DNA of 64,000 nucleotides from Cryptomeria japonica (Eukaryota; Streptophyta; Pinopsida; Cupressales; Cupressaceae). The stretch covers positions 226,661,415 to 226,725,414 of the forward strand of contig NC_081410.1 of assembly GCF_030272615.1 (NCBI RefSeq). Direction: 5' to 3'. Positions within the stretch are counted from its first letter, which is position 1, and each line of letters begins with the position of its first letter. Below the pieces are notes generated by a model that saw only the letters and a program-made list of their open reading frames with translations, was not told the DNA's origin and ran no database searches. The position numbers and the translations under genes are program-made. This document shows, piece by piece, positions 21,689 through 33,529 of this stretch.

Positions 21689-22811
21689 TCCAATCTGAGG
21701 GAGTAAGGGAAAGGTATAAAGGTTTCACTTGTGTGTTTTGTGTTTTATTTGTATTTCTTGGTTAGAGTATGCATTTGAATCCTCTAACCTTGTTTTCCTT
21801 GCATCCAGAGAGATCCAGGTAAAGATAGTTTATTTTTTCCGTTAGTTAATTCCTTGATTTGAAAAATAACATTTATGTGATTAATCCTCATTCTCTCTTC
21901 TATAGTCAGTGTGCAGGAGTGGCAATCCCTTATCCAGCAGACCCTATCTGATATTGTCATGATTTCATGCATACCTCAGTCTTCATAGATCATGCATAGA
22001 CCATAAAGGAGTGTCGGATGACATGAGGATCTATTCGATTTAGTTTGGATAGAACTAGAGATCGAATGAGAGGAGAGGGAGTAGCTACGATGTGAGCTTT
22101 CAGAGGCCCGAGTGGAGTCAGCCATGTACCAGGGCATAGTCATGGATTGAGATCAGAGGAGCTTGTCTAGGAGTCACTCACGATCCACTTCTCGCTATAC
22201 ACCCATGGGACCACCATGGTAGGGACCAGAGGGCTAGAGTAGCTACCATCCATAGATGGTGATGATATAGCAGAGGCCACATTTTGTATCTAGTGGTCGA
22301 TTTTGTATAAATGTACCTCAAACTCTCTCTCTCTCTCTATATATATATTGGTTATTTTATCTCTAATGTGTTCTTTTAATTGCAAAACAATATATATATA
22401 TATATATATATCTTTGATTAAAAATAACAAATTTGGAAATGTACATGTATGTCAAATTTAATTCTTATGTTATTGATTTCTCAATATGCCATGATTAAAT
22501 TGATACATGTGTGATCTAATTAAATAACTAAGTATTTAATTAAATACAACATTTGAAGATGTATAGAAAAGGTGTTTAGGTTAAAACTACATAACTAATG
22601 TGATCTAATTAAGGGTTTAATTAAATACACCATGATGTATCTTAACCCAAACACACAAAGAAAATTGCATGATAAGCTAGCATAAGAAACCGTAAGTTCC
22701 TAAAAAATTTACATAATGAATTCAAGACAATCAATACTTTAAAAGATGTTTGTCAAGAATAAATAAATTTAGATCAAATAATAATTTAATACTACATGCT
22801 TTAATGACGAT
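21689..22811. other. Remainder of element G side and unassigned AT-rich sequence
   Basis: From 21689 the sequence continues that left of LARD H. An intron-like pattern is visible: donor CCAG/GTAAAG near 21816-21825 and acceptor TATAGTCAGTGTGCAG ending near 21916. From about 22000 to 22310 I recognise nothing. 22312-22811 is AT-rich with (CT)n and (AT)n tracts at 22324-22349 and 22390-22411. No coding frame is supported. Confidence 0.4.
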
Positions 22812-22835
22812 TGTTGGCATTTACATGAAGATTGT
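22812..22835 (+). repeat. 5' LTR of copia B, first 24 bp
   Basis: TGTTGGCATTTACATGAAG matches the start of the 3' LTR at 40001. It is cut by the Tekay LTR at 22836. Confidence 0.85.
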
Positions 22836-23667
22836 TGTAGTACCCCTCCTCGTTTGAACTTATTAGACTCATATTTTACTATTGTTTACTTTTAGTGGAT
22901 ACATTACTATGATGTGTTATTCAGACTTATATGACATTATTTAATGTTTTATCTGGATATGAGATGCATAATTTATTTGTAGTATTTCAGTACTTGCGAT
23001 TTATGGCATTTTATGGATTAATGCTATGTACTAACACTTTACTTTATCTATGCAATGTGAAAATTATATGTTGTGTGTCTGCGAGTGTATTGGATGCAAG
23101 GGGACAATATTCCTTCACTCACTCTGATGAGACAGGGAATGTCATGATTCTCCTTCATCGGTGTGCATGTCGTGTTTTCTATATTGTATATATGCATGTG
23201 TGGTTCGATGATGGAGGATATTGCAGGTACAAGTATCAGGTAGGTACGGGGTATCATCTCCACTTGGCTTCACAGGTCTAAGTGTGCCTTATATTGTCCG
23301 ATGGAAGTGGAGGAGGTAGTAGTTGACCCTATTTTACCCAGTTACACTCTTTTGGGTGTCGTCAGTTGGTCGTCTTGTCAGTTTGTTTGGCCTTCGTGTA
23401 TTGTCGTTTGACTTTTTCTAAGTCTTTGCTTGGGGTTTGCTCAATTTGTGTGTTTAGTGGCTTTAATTAATTAATTAATTTATGGAGTTATCTCATAGTT
23501 GGTATTTTTGAATTATGTATTTTATGCATTGAGATTATAAATTTAATTAATTAAAAAAAGTTATTAAATTAAGTTGCAAGTTGCATTATATTAGAAATAT
23601 ATCTTATTTAAATTTTAGTGAAAAATAAATTAGATTAATTTCATTTATTGTTTCCTAGAATTTTAAA

Positions 23668-23717
<50 letters not shown>

Positions 23718-24692
23718 GAATAAAATAATAAATTAGAATTAAAGTACTCCTTTAATTTCTTTTTTAGGAAATTAATTAATTTGCATGAGAAAGAAAAAGA
23801 AAAAAATGATTTTTGCTTATTGCATGTTAATTTATCCCTTTGTTGGGAATTAGAAAAGAAAAGAAAATTGCTTTTATTACTAAAATTAAATATTAGGGTT
23901 TTTTGGGAAAAATATATGCAACCTAAAATTTTAGTTTAAAAGGGGAAGATATCTTTTTCTTTTTGTGGAGTAACGGGAAGGAGGCAGAGATTTTGGTGAA
24001 GAAAAATTATTTGGAAGCTTATTGAAGGATTGAATCTCTCCAACAAAGTTCTTCTAGGAAAGCTATACCAAGTTGGGTGGCTTCTTCTGGTTGTTTTTAA
24101 AGAAAATATTTTTATTTCTTCCCTCTTTCTGAATGATGTGTGTTAAAAATATTTGTCAAATCCAAAATCCTTTCTGGTTATTTCTTGTTCTTGGCTAAAG
24201 TCCATTCCTAAAATTAATTTCTAGTTTATGGAAAGAAGTTATTTCCTCGGTGTTTGTAGATTAAAATTTTGAAAAAATTGGAAAAAGTTATTCTAGCAAA
24301 TTTTGCCAAGATTTTTACTATGGATGAAAATTGCAAGTTTTGAGAGAAATGGGTTTTGCCAGAGAAAATGTCTTATGGATTGGTATTGGTTTCGATATTT
24401 TTCTATGGTTGTCTTATCAATATTTGTACATCTCTTTGTAATTATTTAGTTAATTTGGTAATGAATTTAATTTTAATTAAATATATTGGGTTATTAAAAG
24501 TTATGGGGAAATTGTTTTATTTTATTATTTTGGAGAAAATCTGTATTAATTAGATTCCCTGGAAAAAAAATTTATTGGAAATAAAATTTAATGTTTATTA
24601 GGTTATTGAAATTTAATGTTTTTAAGTTATTGAAGTTTTAAGAAAAAAATTATTAAAAAAAAATTAATTAAAAAAAAGAGGGGTTTACGGGG

Positions 24693-24925
24693 GAGGTAGA
24701 GCCTGCTACCCCACAGGAGCAGAAGCTACCCACAGTAGCTACTGCTACCATAATGCAGTAGCACTACCCCAAGGTAGTGACTGCTACCTACGGTAACAAT
24801 GCTATCGTAAGGTAGCTACTGCTACCGTATGGTAGCATCGCTACCATGAGGTAGCGGCTGCTACCATATGGTAGCAATGCTGCTACAAGGTAGCACTTGC
24901 TACCATATGGTAGCAGCGGGCAGCT
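24693..24925. repeat. GGTAGC/GCTACC dyad array in 5' LTR of Tekay I
   Basis: About 230 bp of imperfect ~30 bp units made of GCTACC and GGTAGC in alternation. It includes two perfect 16 bp palindromes GCTACCATATGGTAGC (24860-24875 and 24899-24914). The 3' LTR array (34490-34595) is about half as long, so units have been gained or lost since insertion. Confidence 0.8.
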
Positions 24926-25756
24926 CTGGTAAAAATAAAAACTACATCGTCAATTTTTAATGCTTCCCAAAGTTTATAATTTCGGTTATTTTCTTTTATT
25001 TAATTTTTAATATGTTTAAAAAAAATATTATATATATATATAGTATTTTCTATAGGTTATTATGTTATTTTGGAGATAAAAGTTATTTCAAATTAAATCT
25101 TCTTTTTATTATATATTTTAATGTGATATAATTATATAATATTATATTCGAAGAATATATATATGTATTTATGTAATTATATTATACTATTATATATAAT
25201 TATTAATTTGGAATTTAATTTAGATTATTCATACAATCTAATTGGATTTATTTATAAATTAGTCATGAACATATAATTAGGGGGTTAATTTTATATGATT
25301 TTAACCTTATTGGACAAATGACAACATTGATTTCCTTGTATTAATATAGTTGTATTTTCTTATTTTCTAGAAAATCTTTAATTGCAAGTATTTTATGCTT
25401 TTGGTTGTTTAAAGAAAAGATTGCCTGTATTAGGATCTTGTGTAAATGGTGTTAGCAGTCAAGCTTAATTTCATTGCAATTCTGGTTGAGTTGTCCTTAT
25501 GTCATATGTTGTTATACCCCCTTGGTCAGGTGTTGTTGTATAACCCTCTTGATGTGAGCCATTGTGTGCTATGTTTCCAAATGGTCAATCCTAGGTTAGT
25601 GATTGCGTATCCTTCACCGGTGGTTTGTCAGGACTAGATATGGCTATCAGTTTCGCTATAGAGTTCTCGTAGAGAGACCTTTCCTATTAGTGTCCTATGA
25701 GAGAAAGTGGCTTTCGAGCGGGGGCCACGCCCGAAGTGGATGGCAGGATAACCCCT

Positions 25757-26749
25757 GGGTGAACTCACAATACTGGTTCCCACCTTTTGACCAACTTTGA
25801 CACTTAGATGAACATTTTGCAAAAAACCTTCACTTTCCGACACCTATAACTTTTAAATCGTTAAGAATTTGAAGATGATGTAAACTAGTGATTTGTAACA
25901 TCCTTTTTGTAGATTCTAAATATATTTTTTTCAAATTTTTTTGAATAAAATTTTATTGATTTTTCCATCTCCCTCAAAAGTAGTTTTTTATAGGAAACAA
26001 CATTTTTTAAGAGTGATGTGCATCCCGAAATGTATAAATTTTTTTCTATAAATGATAAAAACTTATCTCTTTTAAATTTTGGTTTGTAACATTAATACCC
26101 AGGGCATGTAGTTGGTTTGATAGTGATATGTTGAATATTTTTTATTTTATTAAGTTTTGAAGTCCGACTAATTATAATTTAGATATAGGTGTACGTTTGA
26201 ACACATAACTTGCTCTATATATATCAAAATTGAGTTTTTTTTTTTTTGTTAGAAAGAAGACATCAATACCTATGGCATAGATATTTTTCAGAATTTTTTT
26301 GAATTAGTTTGCTATTTTTCCCAATGCATTGAACAAAGAAGTTCATGTTCGGTGAAAAACCTACATTCATAAAAAATAAAATAAAAATATATTAATAAAC
26401 TTAAATATATTAAAAATTATGCTATTTGGAAAGCTTATAATAAGGACTAAATCCTCAAGAAAATAAAACTTCTAAATGAATTCGTTTGACCCCTCAAAAG
26501 CTAATGTAAAGTTGGTTTTTTATCAGCATTTGATAGATGCAAAGGAGACTCCATTGCAAGTATGATTTAGAAGTAGAGAGGTTCTATCCAAGAAATTTTG
26601 ATCTAAGAGCCTTTGATCTAACTCTCCTCAATTAATTACTTCAAATGGGACCTCTTAAAGCTTAAATAATTATATTTTCCAAAAAATGTATGATTTCAGC
26701 AAAAATCAGGATGTACCAAAAAGTGGGAACCAGCTTTGTGAGTTCACCC
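25757..26749. mobile_element. Non-autonomous TIR DNA transposon J
   Basis: Terminal inverted repeats of about 34 bp: left GGGTGAACTCACAA then CTGGTTCCCAC, right the reverse complement with three or four mismatches ending GTGAGTTCACCC. The body (~920 bp) is AT-rich and without coding frame. It lies inside the 5' LTR of Tekay I. A flanking CCCT is present on both sides (25753-25756 and 26750-26753) but with C-rich neighbours, so the target duplication length and superfamily are not settled. Confidence 0.7.
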
Positions 26750-27786
26750 CCCTTGAAAGTCAATTAAGAAGTGATAACCTAATAATTGATTAGGGGGTGG
26801 GTAGATTAAATATTAATTAAGATAATATGCCTCACACATGGTTGAGTGCTTGTATAGGCTCAGGATGTGGTGAGAAGGCCTGGAATGGCAAACCTATCAC
26901 CTTGTCTTCACGAAAGGATTGGTAGGGTCCGCATGAGGCTTAGATGGAGCCAGAGGTTCGGGAGAGGTTACCAAGATAACCCAAGATGGGGGTCGGGGCC
27001 TATGGAGGCCTACCAAGGTAACCACCCTAAGCCATGTGATGACACTGTCTCCTTAGAGTCACTAGTGGTTGTGAGTTGAGTCACATGGATGTTTGCAGAG
27101 TCATGTAGTTTCATCGTACTTGTCTTATTTTCTTGCTTGAGGGTTTTCTACTATCTCCTAGCATGGTGGGGTGGTTCCATTTTAGAATCACATGGTCGGG
27201 TGGTAGTGCCACTTCCCATCAGATGTTTTGGATTGTCTCTTCAGGCTAGGAAAAGCTTTGCTAGTGTTTCTTGGCTCGTGGTTCATGTACCAGCTCATGT
27301 TCGTGATCTTTGTTCAGTTGAGACCTTGTGGTCATTGTATCAAACTTTTATGTAGCCTTGATATTGTAACTTTTGGATTCCATGGTATTTTTGGAAGCCA
27401 TGTATTTATGGATATTGTAATATTATATCAGTGGAATGTATGTTAATTCAGTTCCTTTGATCTCTTGTATAAATGGTTTATGGATAAATAAATGCATTGG
27501 AATACTTTGATTCTTTCACTATGGAATTTAGATGTATGTGTAGGTTTTATCTTAAGCATTTAATTTTGCTAATTAAATGGACAATTGGATTAACCATGGT
27601 TTTAATATAATCTATGAATTAATCTTTGTTGGTAACCCTTAGGAAATCATGTGTTAGACTTTCAATGTGTTATTAAACGTGATATTGTTATAATTAATGC
27701 ACTTAATCTTTAAAAAAAAAATGTCTCACCCTTTAGTTGCCTAGTTATGTTGTTTTCCTTTAGGGTTCCTAGTGGGGTATTACATT

Positions 27787-27803
27787 TGGTATCAGAGCCC
27801 ATG
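27787..27803 (+). other. Primer binding site of Tekay I
   Basis: TGGTATCAGAGCCCATG two bases after the 5' LTR end. Confidence 0.9.
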
Positions 27804-27938
27804 TTTCAACACTAGGTACTCTAGGTTTGTAGTGAGCCTATTCAGTTTGACCTTGTTGCTTAGGTCTTAATGTTTAGGTTTCTCTTGTCTTATCCTTGTT
27901 GTAGATCTGAACCATTTTCTCTTTTGTGGTGCTAGGTC

Positions 27939-29240
27939 ATGGCTAGGAAAGCTAAGGGAGGTGGTCGTACGCGTGGTCGAGGAAGAGGTGGAGGACAGGG
28001 TCATGGTCTGACCATAACAGTCCTTCACCACCACCCACTCATGTGAGTGTTGAGCTAGAACAATCAATTCATCAGGATTCTTAGCATGCAGGAGAGAAGG
28101 TTCCTCAAAAGGGAAGAGATGAGACAAATGTTTTAGGAGGTTCTGGCCAGGTTAGGCCCCAGGCCTGAGGTTGATCGGCCTATTCATGTTTAGGTTGAGG
28201 AGTCACATCAGGAGGTTCCAAAGGAGAGAGAGAGAGAGAGAGAGAGAGAGATCACCCAAGAGGAGGGAGATCTCGGCTGACCGAGATCCAGGATCTTTAG
28301 GTCACATAAAGGAATTGATGAGGTCCAACCCTCCTTTCTTTGATAGTATGGGTACCGGTCTCAAGGCAGAGACCTGACTTATCAGTTTGGATCAGTGTTT
28401 CGTTATGTTCCCATACAGTAACAACACCAAGGTGAGATGTGATATCATGTGTCTCGATAGTTTTGCTTCGATATGGTGGAGACTAGAGGAGGAGAAGATC
28501 GATGTGTGCATTAACACCATAACATGGGAGCTATTTCTGGAGAGATTCAGGGCACGATTTCTCTCACCCCAGTGGAGGCAAACTCGGTCAGATGAGTTCT
28601 ATGCCTTGCATCAGTATGGTATGACAGTAGACCAATATGAGCACAGGTTCTATGAGCTCAAATAGTATGCTAGGATTGGTAATGATGAGGCTATGCTTGT
28701 TTAGCACTTCTTGAGAGGTTTGAATGACCACATCAGTGGAGGAATGAGGGTGTTTGAGCTACCTTTAGTTGAGATAGTTGTGGTGAAAGCCAAATTGGTT
28801 GAGCTAAACCTTAGTTGTGCACTAGGTGGTCAGTCAAGCGTGCAGATAGGGAGTGCACCTTCTAGTGGGAATAAAGCTCGAGGAAATCAGTCGCAGTCAG
28901 CTGCACCGTTTAGGACTCCTCAGGAACCCACTAAGGGTGGACAGCAGCAGTAGCAACAACCATCAAAACCGAAACAATTCTAGGGCCAACAGGGTAGCAA
29001 CTCTCAGTATAGGAAGAATAGGAACTGGTAGAGAGGCAAACAAGGCCCTTTAGGGTAGTCCTCATAGAGTGCATCTCATGCCCCTAGCCGGGGAATTTTC
29101 TAGTAGTCTAGTGGGTTGACAGGTAGTAGAGGACCGGGTAGGGGAGCTTTCTTCTCTTGTGGGTAGTTTGGTCACATAGCCGCGCAGTGTCCTCAGTGTT
29201 TCCACCAAATAGGTAGTCAGAGGCCAGCAGCATCAAAGAC
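27939..29240 (+). pseudogene. Tekay I gag (broken)
   Basis: Start at ATG 27939 gives a basic Gly/Arg-rich N-terminus (GGGRTRGRGRGGG), then stops and at least one frame change. The capsid core is clear at 28387-28760: FLERFRARFLSPQWRQTR, DEFYALHQYGMTV, YEHRFYELK, FLRGLNDHISGG, the retrotransposon gag fold. A glutamine/serine-rich linker and a degenerate zinc knuckle follow near 29148-29200 (SCG, FGHIAAQCP) with its first cysteine lost. A (GA)n run at 28219-28249 lies in the frame. TAG stops at CAG-like positions are frequent. Confidence 0.85.
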
Positions 29241-29244
29241 TACA

Positions 29245-32200
29245 GTGGGAGATGCATGGAGATCTCATAGAGTGTTTACAGAGGTGGATGACCACCAAGC
29301 TGATCATCAGGGTATAGTTATTGAGGTAGCAGGTGTGTTATGCGGAATCCTTATCTTTGTACTTTTTGATTCCTGTGCTTCAAATTCTTTCATTTCTTCG
29401 TCCATTATGGATCAGTGCGGACTCATGTCTTCCAAGCAGGCGGATAGGTGGAAAGTAAAGTTGGCTACAAGTGTCTGTGTTTCTGTAGATGTCTTTATTC
29501 CCAGTTGTGAGTTGGACCTAGGAACCATAGTTACCTCAGTTGACCTTCGAGTCATTCCTTTGGGTTCTTATGGAGTGGTGTTGGGGATGGATTGGCTTTC
29601 ATCTCACAATGCTCATGTAGACTGTCGCAAGAAGATAGTGAAGTGTTTAGATGACCTTTGTAGAGAAGTGGAGTGTTGGAGTTCAGAGAACAATATCCCT
29701 ACGTATGATCTCCGCTATGAAACTTAAGCGATGCATGCATAGAGGGTGTTAGCTTTTTTCTGTTACTCTTAAGGATGTGGATGATTTAGAGAGTTGAGAA
29801 ATTGCTCTTGATGGTCACCCTATTCTTTGAGAGTATGCAGATGTGTTTCCATTGGATATTCTTGGTGTGCCTCCGAAGCGAGACATAGACTTTTGCATTG
29901 ATTTGGTTCTTGGTGCAGAACCTATTTCAAGAGCTCCATATTGGATGACTACTCAGGAGTTGAGTGAGTTGAAATTGTAGATAGAGGAATTATTGGCCAA
30001 GGGATTCATTCATCCTAGTGTTTCTCCTTGGGGTGCGCCTGTTATCTTCATTAAGAAGAAGGATGGTTCTCTTCAGTTATGAATTGATTACCGAAAGTTG
30101 AATAAGGTAACCATCTGGAATCAATATCCATTTCCTCGTATAGATGATCTTTTCGATCAGGTAAAGGGATCCAAGGTGTTCTCTAAGATTGACCTGAAAT
30201 ATGGGTACCATCATTTGCGCATTCAGGATGCAGATATTCATAAGACAACTTTTTCGTACTCGTTATGGTCACTACGAGTTCATAGTGGTGACATTTGGGT
30301 TAACAAATGTGCCTTAAGTTTTCATGAGCCTCATGAATGGGGTTTTTCGCACCTACCTTGATCATTTTGTCCTTGTGTTATTGGATGACATTGATCTATT
30401 CTAGAACTATGGAAGAGCATGAGGGTCACTTACATCAGGTATTGCAATGCTTGAGGGAGAATCATCTTTATGCCAATTTGGCAAAGTGTGACTTCTTCCA
30501 ATTTGAAGTGAACTATCTTGGTCATGTGGTTTCGGGAGAAGGTATATATGTGGATCCTTCAAAGATCCAAGTCATTGTTGATTGGCCAGCGTTGACCAAC
30601 ATTCCTAAAGTTCAGAGCTTTATAGGTTTGGTTGGATATTATCGTCTCTTTGTTCAGGACTTTTCTCGGATAGGACACCTGATTACTTCTCTTCAGAGGA
30701 AAGGGAAGAAGTTTGTTTGGTCAGAGTAGTGTGAGGCAACTTTTTAGACCTTGAAGGAAATCCTTGTCAGTGCTCTGATTTTGGCAGTTCCTAATCCATC
30801 TAGAGATTTTATGGTTTGCACAGATGCCTCTTTGGAAGGTATAGCTGCAATGCTTATGCAAGATGGGCGTGTTGTTGCTTATGAGTCTCACAAACTCAAA
30901 AACTACAAGTTGAACTATCCAGTTCATGATTTAGAGTTGGCAGCTGTAGTTCATGCTTTGGTTAGATGGCGATATTTCCTGTTAGGGTGTCGATTTGAGC
31001 TGCATAGTGATCACCGTAGTCTGCAGTTTATATTCATGTAGCCGAACTTGAATGCTCGAAAGTGGAGATGGATGGAATTCCTCCGCGAGTATGATTTTGA
31101 AGTTCATTATATTTGAGGGAAAGAGAACGTGGTGGTAGATTCTTTGAGTCGTAGGCGGCATGAGAATTCAGCATTGTCCCTTGGAGTAGACTTGAGAGGG
31201 AGGATTCTTGAAGTTCTTTCTTAGGATACTTGGTATTAGGATGTTAGAGCCATGATAGAATCCGGAAGGCCTTTAGAGGGTAGATTTTCTAGATATAACC
31301 TTGAGGTAGATGGACTTCTTCGTCACCTTGGATGGATCTATGTACCTCCTTTGGAGGATCTTCACATTTTGATCATGATTGAGGCCCATCGTGCACCTTA
31401 CTCGGCACATCTAGGTGTCAAGAAGATGCGCACAAATCTTAGACAGGTTTATCATTAGGTTGGTATGAAACACGACATTGTTGATTTTGTGTCGAGATGT
31501 TTAGAAGGTCAGCAAGTGAAGGCAGAGCATCAGCACCTGGCAGGGCTTTTACAGTCTAATTTAGTACCAGATTGGAAATGGGATATCATTTCCATGGATT
31601 TTATTGTTAGGTTTCCTGTCTCTTCACATCGTCATGATGCTATCATGGTCATAGTTGACAGATTGACAAAGGTTTCTCACTTTGTTCCTATTCAAGCTTC
31701 CTATACATCAGCAGTGGTGGCATGAGTCTTCTTGGAAGATGTAGTGAGATTGCATGGGATTTCGAGGTGGATCGTCTCTGATAGAGATCATGTCTTTACC
31801 TTAGCATTGTGGACCTCACTTCAGCATGCTTTAGGGACTCAGCTGAACTTTAGTTCAGCTTATCACCCAGAGACAGATGGTCAAACCGAGCGAGTGAATC
31901 AGGTTTTGGAGGACATGCTTCGCATGTATGTTATGGACCAGCAGTTGCACTGGGAGGATTATATCTATCTAGTGGAGTTTTCTTATAACAATGGATATCA
32001 CAACTCCATAGGTATTTCCCCCTTTCAGGTATTGCATGGTCGTCCTTGCCGCACACCTTTGAGTTGGGATCGGCTAGAGGATAGGGTGCTTATAGGACCG
32101 GATATTCTTTGAGAGATGGAGCAGCAGGTAGAGTGAATTCGTGAGCATTTGGTAGCTACACAGGATAGGTAGAAGAAGTATGTAGATGCTCATAGGGTAG

Positions 32201-32625
32201 ATCGTCAATTTTCTACTGGCAACCATGTGTTCTTGAGAGTGCATCCGCGGAAGAGTCCGATCTGTTATGGAAAGGGTTCTAAGTTGGCACCTTGGTTTGT
32301 TGGCCCTTTTGAGATCCTTGAGAGGATAGGACCTGTTGCCTATCGTCTTGCCTTACCACTGAGTCTATCCCGCATCCACGATGTCTTTCATGTTTCAGTT
32401 CTTCAACCTTATCATCCTGATGTGACACATGTTCTTGATTGGAACTCTTTGCAGGTTGAGGATGGGCAGCTTTCCATGGAGCCTATGCACATTCTTCAGC
32501 GTCGGGATTTGATCCTCACGGGTCGCACCATCGACAAGGTAAGGGTCCTATGGAACCCAAATGATGAGACCTCGACGAATTGGGAGGATGCAGCGAAGAG
32601 AGATTTGTATTCTTATTTGTTTTAG
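29245..32625 (+). pseudogene. Tekay I pol: protease, RT, RNase H, integrase, chromodomain (broken)
   Basis: Order PR-RT-RH-IN is Ty3/gypsy. Protease at 29368 reads DSC in place of the catalytic DSG, followed by GVVLGMDWLSSHNA. RT spans about 29820-30720 with [23 protein letters not shown] and the catalytic DD at 30384-30389 (LLDD), in three different frames. RNase H about 30780-31160 (CTDASLEGI, YPVHDLELAAVVHAL). Integrase zinc region EAHRAPYSAH with CLEG in place of the usual C-x2-C, core SMDFIV, SDRDHVF, YHPETDGQTERVNQ, then a GPF/Y module (WFVGPFEILERIG). A chromodomain closes it (IDKVRVLWN, STNWEDAAKRDLY), ending TAG 32623-32625. About a dozen in-frame stops plus frameshifts; inactive. 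Confidence 0.93.
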
Positions 32626-32649
32626 GCTTCTAAGAGTAAGCCTAGTTTT

Positions 32650-32661
32650 GGGGGGGGAGAA
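32650..32661 (+). other. Polypurine tract of Tekay I
   Basis: GGGGGGGGAGAA directly before the 3' LTR. Confidence 0.85.
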
Positions 32662-33494
32662 TGTAGTACCCCTCCTCGTTTGAACTTATTAGACTCATAT
32701 TTTACTTTTGTTTACTATTAGTGGATACATTACTATGATGTGTTATTCAAACTTATGTGACATTATTTCATGCTTTATCTGGATATGAGATGCATAATTT
32801 ATTTGTAGTATTTTAGTACTTGTGATTTATGGCATTTTATGGATTATTGCTATGTACTGACACTTTACTTTATCTATGCAATGTGAAAATTATATGTTGT
32901 GTGTCTGCGAGTGTATTGGATGCAAGGGGACGATATTCATTCACTCACTCCGGTGAAATAGGGAACATCGTGATTCTCCTTCATCGGTGTGCATGCTGTA
33001 TTTTCTATATTGTATATATGCATGTGAGGTTCGGTGACGCAGGATATTGCAGGTACAAATACCGGGTAGGAACGGGGTATCGTCTCCACCTGGCTTCACA
33101 GGTCTGAGCATGCATTATATTGTCTGATGGAAGTGGAGGAGGTAGTAGTTGACCCTATGTTACCTAGTTACACTCTTTTGAGTGTCGTCAGTTGGTCGTC
33201 TTGTCAGTTTGTTCGGCCTTCGTGTATTGTCGTTTGACTTTTTCTAAGTATTTGGTTGGGGTTTGCTCAGTTTGTGTGTTTAGTGGATTTAATTAATTAA
33301 TTAAATTTATGGAGTTATCTCATAGTTGGTATTTTTGAATTATGTATTTTATGCATTGAGATTATAAATTTAATTAATTAAAAGAAGTTATTAAATTAAG
33401 TTGCAAGTTGCATTATATTAGAAATATATCTTATTTAAATTTTAGTGAAAAATAAATTAGATTAATTTCATTTATTGTTTCCTAGAATTTTAAA

Positions 33495-33529
<35 letters not shown>

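Larger units (their letters stand above)
22836..27784 (+). repeat. 5' LTR of Tekay I
   Basis: 4949 bp, of which 993 bp is inserted element J (25757-26749). Contains an (AAT)n microsatellite at 23667-23711 and a GGTAGC/GCTACC dyad array at 24693-24925. The first 120 bp differ from the 3' LTR at about six positions, so the pair is moderately diverged. Confidence 0.9.

Noticed and set aside
22931-23281. 92-116 codon Cys-rich open stretch in both Tekay LTRs (also 32829-33107)
   Set aside because: In U3/R of an LTR with no recognisable motif; conservation is only that of the LTR pair.
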